Shown: in pieces, positions 7,207 to 13,060 of the stretch
Layout: the number at the start of each line of letters is the position of its first letter
Position numbering within the stretch: the first letter of the stretch is position 1
Origin: Candidatus Dormiibacterota bacterium
GTDB lineage: Bacteria > Chloroflexota > Dormibacteria > UBA8260 > Bog-877
DNA: 13,060 nt
Assembly (NCBI GenBank): GCA_003164475.1
Contig: PLTL01000345.1
Location: 1 to 13,060, forward strand
Direction: 5' to 3'
The notes under the pieces: generated by a model
What the model saw: only the letters and a program-made list of their open reading frames with translations
Database searches by the model: none
Told to the model about the DNA's origin: nothing
Position numbers and translations under genes: made by a program

Positions 7207-7338
7207 GTCGAAGCGGCGGGGAGCCATCCGGGCCGCCCGGTGGCGCGCAGCGGCGGGGCTGATAGACTGCGGCCGGAATCATATCGGGGTTTGGTCCCGC
7301 GGCAGGGGCCGACAGTGTCAATTGTCTTCGAGGTCGTC
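7207..7338. promoter_or_regulatory. Divergent promoter region between asp23 and rpmB
   Basis: This region must drive rpmB to the right and the asp23-fakA-degV-recG run to the left. Candidate -10 boxes are TAGACT on the plus strand (7263-7268) and TATGAT on the minus strand (7278-7283). Neither has a good -35 at 16-18 bp. A perfect TTGACA on the minus strand (7316-7321) is 32 bp from TATGAT, too far for a normal pair. If both -10 boxes are used, the two transcription starts would cross over each other. These are eye-picked boxes, so support is weak. Confidence 0.3.
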
Positions 7339-7530
7339 ATGGCGAAGCGGTGTGAGATCTGCGGCAAGGGACCGGTGGCCGGCAGCAACGTGAGCCACTC
7401 CAAGGTACACACGCGCCGGCGCTTCATGCCCAACCTGGTGACCGCCCACGTCGTCCCCCGGGGCGGCGGGTTGCCCCAGAAGGTGCGGGTCTGCACCCGC
7501 TGCCTGCGCACCTCCGCCAAGACCGCCTGA
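7339..7530 (+). CDS. rpmB: 50S ribosomal protein L28
   Basis: A 63-residue L28. It starts MAKRCEICGKGPVAGSNVSH, matching the family opening, followed by SKVHTRRRFMPNL and VRVCTRCLRT. It carries two CxxC pairs (C5-C8 and C52-C55), so it is the zinc-binding C+ form. L28 lies on the large subunit near the tRNA exit site. The ATG at 7339 has GAGGT about 4 nt upstream. It is the only protein-coding gene on the plus strand in this window, divergent from asp23 and convergent with ribH, whose stop is only 10 bp away. The rpmB/asp23/fakA neighbourhood is widely conserved. No terminator hairpin is visible between rpmB and ribH. Confidence 0.97.
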   Translation: MAKRCEICGKGPVAGSNVSHSKVHTRRRFMPNLVTAHVVPRGGGLPQKVRVCTRCLRTSAKTA

Positions 7531-7540
7531 GCGAGCCCCG

Positions 7541-8017
7541 CTAGCGTTCGCCGTCTCTCAGCTGACGCAGCACCGAGACCATCTCCAGAGCCGCCTGGGC
7601 GGCCTCCACTCCCTTGTTCCCGAGCTTGCCCCCAGCCCGCGCCTCAGCTTGGTCGACCGAGTTGGCGGTGAGCACTCCGAAGGCGATCGGCATCCGGTGC
7701 CGCCGGGCCAGCTCGGCGATCCCGGAGCTGGCCGCCTCGGCCACGTAGTCGAAGTGGGGGGTGTCCCCCCGGATCACTGCCCCCAAGGCCACCACGGCGT
7801 CGCAGCCTCCCCGCTCCAGCAGCTCGGCCACCGCCACCGGTATCTCGACGCTGCCGGGCACCCAGATCAGCTCGATGTCCTGCTCCTCGACGCCGTGCTG
7901 GCGCAGAGTCCGGCCGGCCCCCTCCACCAGCTGTCGCACCACCGTCTCGTTGAATCGGGACGCGACCAGCCCGATCTTGAGCCCGCGCCCGTCCAGGATC
8001 CCCTCGGTCACCTTCAT
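7541..8017 (-). CDS. ribH: 6,7-dimethyl-8-ribityllumazine synthase
   Basis: A 158-residue lumazine synthase, which joins 5-amino-6-ribitylamino-uracil with 3,4-dihydroxy-2-butanone 4-phosphate, the penultimate step of riboflavin synthesis. Subunits usually form pentamers or 60-mer shells. Seen: the substrate loop ASRFNE (19-24), VPGSVEIP (53-60), and GAVIRGDTPHFDYV (79-92) with the catalytic His88, then FGVLT and GNKGVEAA near the C-terminus. Length is typical. The ATG at 8017 overlaps the ribBA stop by 4 bp (ATGA), with GGGAG upstream, so it is translationally coupled. It is the last gene of the rib operon and ends 10 bp from the convergent rpmB. Confidence 0.97.
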   Translation of the reverse strand: MKVTEGILDGRGLKIGLVASRFNETVVRQLVEGAGRTLRQHGVEEQDIELIWVPGSVEIPVAVAELLERGGCDAVVALGAVIRGDTPHFDYVAEAASSGIAELARRHRMPIAFGVLTANSVDQAEARAGGKLGNKGVEAAQAALEMVSVLRQLRDGER

Positions 8018-9243
8018 CGCTGCTCTCCCTGCTCCAGGCCCGGCTGTCTCAGCACGTGGCCCAGCTTGTCCCGCTTGGTCGCCAGGTAGCGCCGGTTGTG
8101 GTGGTTGGGGGTCACCTCCAGAGGTACCCGCTCCACCATCTCCAGGCCGTGCCCCTGAAGCCCGTAGTACTTTCGGGGGTTGTTGCTCATCACCCGGAGC
8201 CGGCGCAGTCCCAGGTCGGAGAGGATCTGGCTTCCGATCTGGTAGTCGCGGCTGTCCGCGGGGTACCCCAGTTTGAGGTTGGCCTCGACGGTGTCCAGCC
8301 CCTGGTCCTGGAGCGCGTAGGCGCGGAGCTTGTCCATCAGTCCGATCCCGCGCCCCTCCTGGCGGAGGTATACGACCACCCCCTCACCGGCAGCGGAGAT
8401 CTGGCGCATCGCCTGGTGGAGCTGCGCCTGGCAGTCGCAACGCTGGGAGCCGAAGACATCACCCGTGAGGCACTCACTGTGGACCCGGACCAGCGTCGGG
8501 CGTTCGGGCAAGGGGTCGCCGAGCACCAGCGCCACGTGGATCGCCGCGGTTATCCGGTCCCGGTATCCGATCGCCCTCCAGATCCCCTCCTTGGTGGGGA
8601 TGACCGTCTCCGCTCCCCGCTCCACCAGCTGCTCGCGCCGGTGCCGGTGGGCGATCAGGTCGGTGATGCTGATGATGGGAATCCGGTGCTGGCGCCCGAA
8701 CCTCTCCAGCTGGGGACGCCGGGCCATGGTGCCGTCCGAGTTCGCGATCTCGCAGACCACCCCGGCGGGGCGCCGGCCGCTGAGCCGGCAGAGGTCGATC
8801 ACCGCCTCGGTGTGGCCGGCCCGCTCCAGCACCCCCCCGGGCTTCACCCGGAGCGGGAATACGTGCCCGGGCCGGACGAAGTCGGCCGCGGTGGACCGCG
8901 GGTCCGCCAGAGAGCGGATGGTGGTGGTGCGGTCCTGGGCGCTGATGCCGGTCGTCACCGCGTCACCGGCGGCGTCGACCGAGACGGTGAACGCGGTCCC
9001 CTGGTGAGAGGTGTTGTTCCCCACCATCGGGGGCAGCGCCAGCTGGTCCAGCCGCTGGGAGTCCATAGCGACACAGATGAGCCCCCGCGCCTGGACCATC
9101 ATGAAATTGACCTGGTCGACGGTGGCCGTCTCGGCGGCGAGGCAGAGGTCGCCCTCGTTCTCCCGGTCCTCGTCGTCGACCACGATCACGAAACGGCCCT
9201 GGCCAAACTCCGCAACCGCCTCTTCGATGCTGGCGAAGCTCAC
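8014..9243 (-). CDS. ribBA: Bifunctional DHBP synthase / GTP cyclohydrolase II
   Basis: A 409-residue fusion that supplies both riboflavin precursors. The N-terminal half (about 1-200) is RibB, making dihydroxybutanone phosphate from ribulose 5-phosphate; it has DDEDRENEGD (23-32) and RAGHTEA (141-147). The C-terminal half (about 205-395) is RibA, opening GTP; it has RVHSECLTGD (253-262), RCDC (268-271) and YLRQEGRGIGL (292-302). The zinc ligands C258, C269 and C271 are all present. Around the zinc site, FGSQRCDCQAQL differs from the commoner FGSLRCDCGxQL, but ligands are kept. Both active sites look intact. The start is a GTG at 9243, one base after the ribE stop, with GGGAG upstream; the stop overlaps ribH by 4 bp. 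Confidence 0.97.
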   Translation of the reverse strand: MSFASIEEAVAEFGQGRFVIVVDDEDRENEGDLCLAAETATVDQVNFMMVQARGLICVAMDSQRLDQLALPPMVGNNTSHQGTAFTVSVDAAGDAVTTGISAQDRTTTIRSLADPRSTAADFVRPGHVFPLRVKPGGVLERAGHTEAVIDLCRLSGRRPAGVVCEIANSDGTMARRPQLERFGRQHRIPIISITDLIAHRHRREQLVERGAETVIPTKEGIWRAIGYRDRITAAIHVALVLGDPLPERPTLVRVHSECLTGDVFGSQRCDCQAQLHQAMRQISAAGEGVVVYLRQEGRGIGLMDKLRAYALQDQGLDTVEANLKLGYPADSRDYQIGSQILSDLGLRRLRVMSNNPRKYYGLQGHGLEMVERVPLEVTPNHHNRRYLATKRDKLGHVLRQPGLEQGEQR

Positions 9244-9244
9244 C

Positions 9245-9907
9245 TCACTCAGCTCCCGCAGCTGACCCGGGCCGCGTCCGGCTCCATGCCGCCGAACCGA
9301 CTAGGTGTGGGGCCACCAGCCGCTCCACCAGCTTGGCCATCGAGTCGGCCTCCACATTGACCATGGTGCCCGGCAGGTAGCCGGACGCGACGGTGCTGGC
9401 CATGGTGTGAGGGATCAGCGACACCCTGGCCGTGGTCTCAGTCCCGCGGTCCTCGACCGAGACCAGGGTGAGCGAGCAACCGTCGACGGCTATGGAGCCC
9501 TGAGGGACGCAGTAGCGACCCACCGAGGCGGGGACCCGCAGGGTCAACCAGACGGCGTTCTGCTCCGGCTCCACCGCCAGCACCTCGCCGGTGGCGTCGA
9601 CGTGGCCGCTCACCAAATGGCCGCCCACGGGTGCCCCCAGCGCCAGCGCCGCCTCCAGGTTGACCCGGTCACCAGACGCCAGCGCCCCCAGGGTGGTGCG
9701 CCTCAGGGTCTCCGGCATCACCTCGACCGCGACCCGGCCCAGCTCCCGGCTGACAACGGTCAGGCAGCACCCGTTCACGGCCAGGCTGTCGTCCACCCGC
9801 AGCGCTCCCCAGCCCGACGGATGCGCGATCACCAGCACTCCGGGAAGCGCCTGAGGAATGGACTCTATCTCTCCGACGGCCGTGACGATCCCCGAGAACA
9901 ACCTCAT
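9245..9907 (-). CDS. ribE: Riboflavin synthase, alpha subunit type
   Basis: A 220-residue enzyme that dismutates two lumazine molecules to riboflavin and the ribitylamino-uracil precursor. It shows the internal duplication of the family: domain 1 starts MRLFSGIV (for MFTGIV) and has VNGCCLTV (44-51); domain 2 has GGHLVSGHVD (95-104) and VDGCSLTLV (141-149). The C-terminal helix with MAKLVERL is also present. Length is near the norm of about 200-215, with a slightly long tail. The ATG at 9907 overlaps the ribD stop by 4 bp (ATGA), and ribBA starts one base after its own stop. Symbols ribE and ribC are both used for this protein. Confidence 0.96.
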   Translation of the reverse strand: MRLFSGIVTAVGEIESIPQALPGVLVIAHPSGWGALRVDDSLAVNGCCLTVVSRELGRVAVEVMPETLRRTTLGALASGDRVNLEAALALGAPVGGHLVSGHVDATGEVLAVEPEQNAVWLTLRVPASVGRYCVPQGSIAVDGCSLTLVSVEDRGTETTARVSLIPHTMASTVASGYLPGTMVNVEADSMAKLVERLVAPHLVGSAAWSRTRPGSAAGAE

Positions 9908-11025
9908 ACCTCCGCGGTGACCAGGAGGTCCGGGCCCACCCGCTCGGCGCGCAGCCCCCGGGCCTGCCAGCTCTGTTCCAGACGCGCGGTACCCTTGCCA
10001 CCAAATGGCCCCGGGGCCCCGGCACCGCCCAGCACCCGGGGTGCGACGAAGGCGACCATCCGGTTGCCCAGCCGCTGCTCCAGAAACGAACCCAGCAAGG
10101 TCGGACCGCCCTCCACCAGGACGCTGACCACCTGGCGCCGACCCAGCTGGCCCAGGAGTTCAGGTAGCCCCACCCCCACCCTGCCCCCGGGAAGGCTGAG
10201 CACCTCCGCTCCGGCTTGCTCGAGAGCTCGGCGGCGTCGGGGGTCGGCTCCCTCCACCGTGGCGATCAGGATCCCCGCGCCCCGCTCCTCGAATAGCCTG
10301 GCCGTCGGCGGGGTACGAAGCCGACCGTCCACGACCGTCCGGAGCGGCTGGCGCCGTCCCTCCATCCCCCATCGGGCGGTCAGGCGCGGGTCGTCGGCCA
10401 GGACCGTGCCCGAGCCGACCATGACGGCGTCGTGCCGGCAGCGGAGCTGGTGCCCGCGCATCCTGGCCTCCTCAGACGTGATCCACTGCGACTCGCCGCT
10501 GGAGGTGGCCACCTTACCGTCCAGGCTCATGGCGAACTTGAGGGTCACCCAGGGTCGACCGGTCGTCATCCAGGCCGCGAATTCCTCAATCAGCGTGTCG
10601 GCCTCCTCACGGCGCTCGCCCAGGATCACCTTGACCCCGGCGCCGCGGAGGCGGGCCAGACCCGTTCCGTGGACCCTGGGGTTGGGATCGAGGGTGGCGA
10701 TGTGTACCTCGGCCACCCCCGCCTCCAGAATCCTCTCGGTGCAGGGCGGGGTTCGGCCCTGGATGCAGCAGGGCTCCAGGGTCACCCAGAGGCTGGCCCC
10801 GTTCGCCTGGGGCCCAGCTGCCTCCAGGGCGACCACCTCGGCGTGGGCGAGTCCGGCCCGAACGTGATAGCCCTCGCCGACAACCACCCCATCGCGCACG
10901 AGAACCGCCCCCACCATGGGGTTGGGCGAGGTCTGGTGGTCAGCCCGCCCCGCCAGCTCAAGGGCGCGCGCCATCAAGTCCAAGGGCTGGCCGGCCTCCA
11001 TCCTGACTTCCGTCCCGTCGATCAC
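9904..11025 (-). CDS. ribD: Bifunctional deaminase/reductase RibD
   Basis: A 373-residue fusion for the second and third steps after GTP opening. The deaminase domain (about 1-150) has TSPNPMVGAVL (32-42), zinc ligands His61 in HAE, Cys86 and Cys95 in LEPCCIQGRTPPC (83-95), and DPNPRVHGTG (113-122). The reductase domain (about 158-365) has TLKFAMSLDGKVATSSG, WITSEEAR and VEGGPTLLGSF. The His usual two residues after the first Cys is Ile88 here. The frame is open to 11223, but that part lies over the riboswitch and is not coding. I favour GTG at 11025, five bases after a GGGAG held in a hairpin; ATG at 11001, with GGAAG upstream, gives 365 residues and also fits. It is the first gene of the rib operon and is controlled by the FMN riboswitch. 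Confidence 0.95.
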   Translation of the reverse strand: MIDGTEVRMEAGQPLDLMARALELAGRADHQTSPNPMVGAVLVRDGVVVGEGYHVRAGLAHAEVVALEAAGPQANGASLWVTLEPCCIQGRTPPCTERILEAGVAEVHIATLDPNPRVHGTGLARLRGAGVKVILGERREEADTLIEEFAAWMTTGRPWVTLKFAMSLDGKVATSSGESQWITSEEARMRGHQLRCRHDAVMVGSGTVLADDPRLTARWGMEGRRQPLRTVVDGRLRTPPTARLFEERGAGILIATVEGADPRRRRALEQAGAEVLSLPGGRVGVGLPELLGQLGRRQVVSVLVEGGPTLLGSFLEQRLGNRMVAFVAPRVLGGAGAPGPFGGKGTARLEQSWQARGLRAERVGPDLLVTAEV

Positions 11026-11030
11026 TACTA

Positions 11031-11052
11031 CTCCCTGCTGCGGAGCAGGGAG
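11031..11052 (-). promoter_or_regulatory. Hairpin hiding the ribD Shine-Dalgarno (expression platform)
   Basis: The two arms, 11044-11052 and 11031-11039, are perfect complements (9 bp) around a 4-base loop. On the RNA the second arm ends GCAGGGAG, five bases before the GTG at 11025, so the hairpin would hide the ribosome site. No U-run follows, which argues against a terminator. The GGGAG at the aptamer 3' end could pair with CUCCC of the first arm as the alternative fold; that switch is inferred. Confidence 0.65.
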
Positions 11053-11085
11053 CTCGGGACCGGCCCAAGTTTCGACCGGACCTGT

Positions 11086-11235
11086 CTTCTCCCATCCAGA
11101 CTCGAGAAGAGGCCGTCCTAGCCCTCGTCTCTGACTGTCGGCCCCGGAATTCCACCGAGTCCTGCGCTGCCGGGATGCTCCCCTTGGCGCTCGCGGGCTC
11201 TCACCGCCGGTCGGGATTCTCACCCTGCCCCGAAG
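11086..11235 (-). ncRNA. FMN riboswitch (RFN element)
   Basis: The minus strand matches the conserved FMN aptamer almost block for block. It opens CUUCGGGGCAGGGUGAGAAU, continues with CCCGACCGGCGGUGAGAGC and CCGCGAGCG, then GGUGGAAUUCCGGGGCCGACAG, given here in overlapping pieces (GGUGGAAUUCC, GGGGCCGACAG). It closes with GAGUCUGGAUGGGAGAAG. The first and last blocks pair as the closing stem P1 (CUUC with GAAG). It binds FMN and switches off the rib genes when FMN is plentiful. It lies directly upstream of ribD, with about 33 nt between the aptamer and the hairpin at 11031-11052. The protein frame that runs through it on the same strand is not real. Confidence 0.97.
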
Positions 11236-11243
11236 ACCAACTC

Positions 11244-11252
11244 AGCGTACCA
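11244..11252 (-). promoter_or_regulatory. Extended -10 promoter of the rib operon
   Basis: The minus strand reads TGGTACGCT, fitting the extended -10 pattern TGnTAnnnT. Transcription would start about 7 bases on, near 11236-11238, which is right where the FMN aptamer begins (11235). No good -35 is visible, as is usual for extended -10 promoters. The position match is the main support. Confidence 0.45.
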
Positions 11253-11267
11253 CAGCCCACGCAACAC

Positions 11268-11285
11268 CCCGGCCGACTTGCCGGG
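11268..11285. repeat. Inverted repeat between the rib and tRNA promoters
   Basis: CCCGGC, a 6-base spacer, then GCCGGG. It sits upstream of both candidate promoters, about 16 bp behind the rib -10 box and 34 bp before the tRNA -10 box. It could be an operator or chance in GC-rich DNA; there is no T-run on either side for a terminator. Confidence 0.3.
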
Positions 11286-11318
11286 CGCGCCATCCCGATG
11301 GGGGCGACTTCAGCCCGC

Positions 11319-11324
11319 TAACAT
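11319..11324 (+). promoter_or_regulatory. Candidate -10 box for tRNA-Leu
   Basis: TAACAT fits TAnnnT and would start transcription near 11331, five bases before the mature tRNA. No clear -35 is seen 16-18 bp upstream. Confidence 0.35.
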
Positions 11325-11335
11325 CAGAGGGGCGT

Positions 11336-11421
11336 GCCGAGGTGGTGAAATGGTAGACACGCTGCTTTGAGGGGGCAGTGAGCGTAAGCTCGTCCGGGTT
11401 CAACTCCCGGTCTCGGCACCA
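11336..11421 (+). tRNA. tRNA-Leu, anticodon GAG, CCA encoded
   Basis: The cloverleaf folds cleanly. Acceptor stem: GCCGAGG (11336-11342) with TCTCGGC (11411-11417), closing in one G-U pair. Discriminator A is at 11418 and CCA at 11419-11421. The D arm contains AAATGGTAGACAC. The anticodon stem is CTGCT/GGCAG with loop TTGAGGG (11367-11373), giving anticodon GAG (11369-11371), which reads CUC and CUU. A long variable arm (GAGC-GTAA-GCTC) marks it as class II, as expected for leucine. The T arm is CCGGG-TTCAACT-CCCGG. Its last 22 bases overlap, on the opposite strand, the 3' end of the E2 gene. Confidence 0.97.
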
Positions 11422-12554
11422 CCCCCGACCCCGCCCACAGAGGGGTTGAGCAGCTTCTCCGGCTCCCGGAGCCGGTCGGCCAACCGATAAAGGAACGCTG
11501 ACGCCCGCATTCCATCGATCACCCGGTGGTCGAAGGAGAGCGAGAGGTTGGCTCGGCGTCCCACCTCCACCCGGCCTTCGCGCACCACCGCGCGATCCTC
11601 GATGGCGTGGACTCCGAGGATCGCCAGGTTGGGCCAGTCGACGAGTGGGGTCGCCAGCAGGCCACCCATCCTCCCGCCGCTGGAGACCGTGAAGGTGGAA
11701 CCGCCCAGCTCCGCCACGCTCAGCTGGCCGCCCCGGGCCGCCTCCACCACCCGGACCAGCTCGGTCTGGAAGGTGGCGGGCGCCATCAGGTCAGCGTCCG
11801 CGAGGGTGGCGACCACGAGCCCGTCCGGAGTCTGGACCGCGATCCCCAGCTTCACCCGGTCGTGGTAGACGATCTCCAGGGCCTGGTCGTCAAAGCTGGC
11901 ATTGAAGACCGGGTCGTCGCCCAGGCCTGCCAGCGCAGCGAGGCAGATCAGCCCCAGGATGGTCGGCCCACCAGGCCGGCCGGCCGCCCCTTCAACCGCC
12001 TCCATGTCAGACTCCAGCACCACCGTGACCTGGGCCACGATCCGATGGGCCGCGGCCATCCGCTCGGCCATGATGCGGGCGGCTCCGCGCAGCGGAACCC
12101 GTCGGCCGGACTTGAGCAGGTCCGCGATGCGCACACGATCCCCGGGTCTGCTGCCGCTGACCTGGCCCAGGTCCACTCCCCGTTGGCGAGCGGCCCGCCT
12201 CGTCGAGGGCAGCGCTCGCACCCGCGAAGATGCCGGATCGTCACGACCCGCTCGCTCGGAGATCGCCGGAGGAGATGCTGCCGCCGCCGGCTCGGGCTGA
12301 GGTGCAGCAGCCTCCGGCTCCGGGCCATCGATCCGCAGGAGCGGAGCGCCGACCCGGATCCGAGCCCCCTCCGGGGCGAGGATCGCCCCCACCTTGCCCT
12401 GGAAGGGAGAGGGGATTTCAGCAGTGGCCTTGTCGGTGCCGACCACGACCAGGACCTGGTCGAGCTCGACCTCCTCGCCGACGGCGACCCTCCACTCGAT
12501 CACCTCACCCTCGGTGACGCCCTCGCCCAGGTCGGGCAGCTTGAACTCGGCCAC
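11400..12554 (-). CDS. Dihydrolipoamide acyltransferase (E2) of a 2-oxo acid dehydrogenase complex
   Basis: A 384-residue E2, the core of a pyruvate or branched-chain 2-oxo acid dehydrogenase complex, passing the acyl group from lipoyl-lysine to CoA. Seen: lipoyl domain 1-77 with GTDKATAEI (lipoyl Lys42), an Ala/Pro-rich linker (about 78-110), a peripheral subunit-binding domain (about 112-148, LPSTRRAARQRGVDL), then the catalytic domain with DHRVIDG (342-348; catalytic His343). There is one lipoyl domain only, and the total is a little shorter than usual. The start is a GTG at 12554, 8 bp after the E1-beta stop, with a weak ribosome site. The last residues (GVGGGAETGS) run into the antisense strand of tRNA-Leu. 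The substrate cannot be decided from sequence alone. Confidence 0.94.
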   Translation of the reverse strand: MAEFKLPDLGEGVTEGEVIEWRVAVGEEVELDQVLVVVGTDKATAEIPSPFQGKVGAILAPEGARIRVGAPLLRIDGPEPEAAAPQPEPAAAASPPAISERAGRDDPASSRVRALPSTRRAARQRGVDLGQVSGSRPGDRVRIADLLKSGRRVPLRGAARIMAERMAAAHRIVAQVTVVLESDMEAVEGAAGRPGGPTILGLICLAALAGLGDDPVFNASFDDQALEIVYHDRVKLGIAVQTPDGLVVATLADADLMAPATFQTELVRVVEAARGGQLSVAELGGSTFTVSSGGRMGGLLATPLVDWPNLAILGVHAIEDRAVVREGRVEVGRRANLSLSFDHRVIDGMRASAFLYRLADRLREPEKLLNPSVGGVGGGAETGS

Positions 12555-12562
12555 GGCCCGGC

Positions 12563-13060
12563 TCAGTAGTCGAGCATCAGGCGGGCGGCGGCAAGGACCC
12601 GCTCCGCCGATGGCAGGGCGTCGTCCTCGTTCTGCATGAGCGGGAAGGGCATGTCCATCCCGGTGACCCTGAGGGTCGGGGCCAGGAGCACGTCGGCCGC
12701 CTCCTCCTGGAGCAGGGCCGCGATCTCGGCGCCCACCCCGCAGTGGCGGGGGGCCTCGTGGACCACCAGCACCCGTCCGGTCTCATGAGCTGCCGCCAGC
12801 AGGCTGTCACGGTCAAGGGGATAGATGCTGCGCAGGTCCAGGACCCTGACCGAGGCCCCCTCGCCCTGGAGTCGGTCCGCAGCTTCCAGCGCCACCTCCA
12901 CCATCGCCCCGTAGGCCACCACGGTCAGGTCCTGACCGGCCCGCACCACCGCCGCACGCTCCAGGTCACCGGGCTGGAACCTCGCCGGGACCTCCTGGCG
13001 GCCCCGCCGGTACATCCGCTTCGGCTCCAGGAACACCACCGGGTCGCCGCAGCTGACGGC
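12563..13060 (-). CDS. 2-oxo acid dehydrogenase E1 beta subunit, C-terminal part (cut by window edge)
   Basis: 165 residues remain; the gene starts beyond the right edge, and the frame is open to 13060. Reading inward it gives AVSCGDPVVFLEPKRMYR, the family block before the second domain, followed by the transketolase C-terminal domain. This has LTVVAYGAMVEVALEAA, VRVLDLRSIYPLD and VVHEAPRHCGVGAEIAA, ending GMDMPFP and an amphipathic tail. E1-beta pairs with a thiamine-diphosphate-binding E1-alpha to decarboxylate 2-oxo acids. It is followed by E2 after 8 bp; E1-alpha is probably just upstream, outside the window. A GTG at 13039 is only an internal codon. Pyruvate versus branched-chain specificity is unresolved. 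Confidence 0.94.
   Translation of the reverse strand, partial: AVSCGDPVVFLEPKRMYRRGRQEVPARFQPGDLERAAVVRAGQDLTVVAYGAMVEVALEAADRLQGEGASVRVLDLRSIYPLDRDSLLAAAHETGRVLVVHEAPRHCGVGAEIAALLQEEAADVLLAPTLRVTGMDMPFPLMQNEDDALPSAERVLAAARLMLDY

Noticed and set aside
7531..7540. Bidirectional terminator between rpmB and ribH
   Set aside because: There are only 10 bases between the stops and no stable hairpin can be seen.
9305..10867. A 520-residue open frame on the plus strand
   Set aside because: Antisense to ribE and ribD. The composition is low-complexity Arg/Pro/Ser, with no ribosome site or motif.
11031..11052. Rho-independent terminator after the riboswitch
   Set aside because: The stem is strong, but it is followed by UAGUAGUG, not a U-run; hiding of the ribosome site fits better.
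11026..11223. N-terminal extension of the ribD frame by 66 residues
   Set aside because: It is read from the FMN riboswitch sequence on the same strand and has no RibD family counterpart.
11425..11450. Terminator for tRNA-Leu or E2 (short ACCCC/GGGGT pairing)
   Set aside because: The stem is only 5 bp, lies inside the E2 coding end, and has no U-run; probably chance in GC-rich DNA.
1..13060. CRISPR array, insertion sequence, prophage or toxin-antitoxin locus
   Set aside because: No regularly spaced direct repeats, transposase or integrase motifs, or small paired unknown genes were seen; every strand stretch is accounted for by conserved genes or short gaps.

Overview
This window comes from a high-GC bacterial chromosome of the Terrabacteria type, either an actinobacterium or a Chloroflexota/Dormibacterota-like lineage. 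The evidence is strong GC bias, several GTG starts, and the gene order coaD / SepIVA-like coiled-coil / rpmF beside asp23-fakA-degV-recG-rsmD. No marker here fixes the phylum. Gene content is conserved and housekeeping. I see no mobile element, CRISPR array, phage gene or toxin-antitoxin pair.

Layout: (1) Positions 1-7191, all minus strand and read from right to left: asp23-like, fakA-like (DAK2 fatty acid kinase), degV (fatty acid-binding, FakB-like), recG, rsmD, coaD, a SepIVA-like coiled-coil protein, rpmF (L32), and the first 43 codons of fabD, which runs off the left edge. Most neighbours overlap or lie within about 40 bp; the one larger gap is about 180 bp between recG and rsmD. This looks like one or two long transcripts joining fatty-acid activation, CoA synthesis, fatty-acid synthesis and ribosome maturation. 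(2) rpmB (L28) at 7339-7530 is on the plus strand, divergent from asp23. (3) Positions 7541-11235, minus strand: a complete riboflavin operon, ribD-ribE-ribBA-ribH, preceded by a full FMN riboswitch (about 11086-11235). A 9-bp hairpin holds the likely ribD Shine-Dalgarno sequence. The rib genes are coupled by ATGA overlaps or a 1-bp gap. (4) tRNA-Leu(GAG) at 11336-11421, plus strand, with encoded CCA. (5) Positions 11400-13060, minus strand: the E2 acyltransferase and the C-terminal part of the E1-beta subunit of a 2-oxo acid dehydrogenase complex. E1-beta runs off the right edge. The E2 reading frame ends inside the tRNA gene on the opposite strand.

How the genes fit together: RibD, RibBA, RibH and RibE cover the route from GTP and ribulose 5-phosphate to riboflavin, apart from the phosphatase step, which is usually encoded elsewhere. 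FMN feedback acts through the riboswitch. DegV and FakA together can make acyl-phosphate from free fatty acids. CoaD makes dephospho-CoA, and FabD loads malonyl groups onto ACP. No clearly new system was found. The points most worth checking are the riboswitch expression platform and ribD start, the antisense overlap of E2 with the tRNA, an unusual RibD deaminase motif, and the SepIVA-like gene where a DUF177 gene might be expected.
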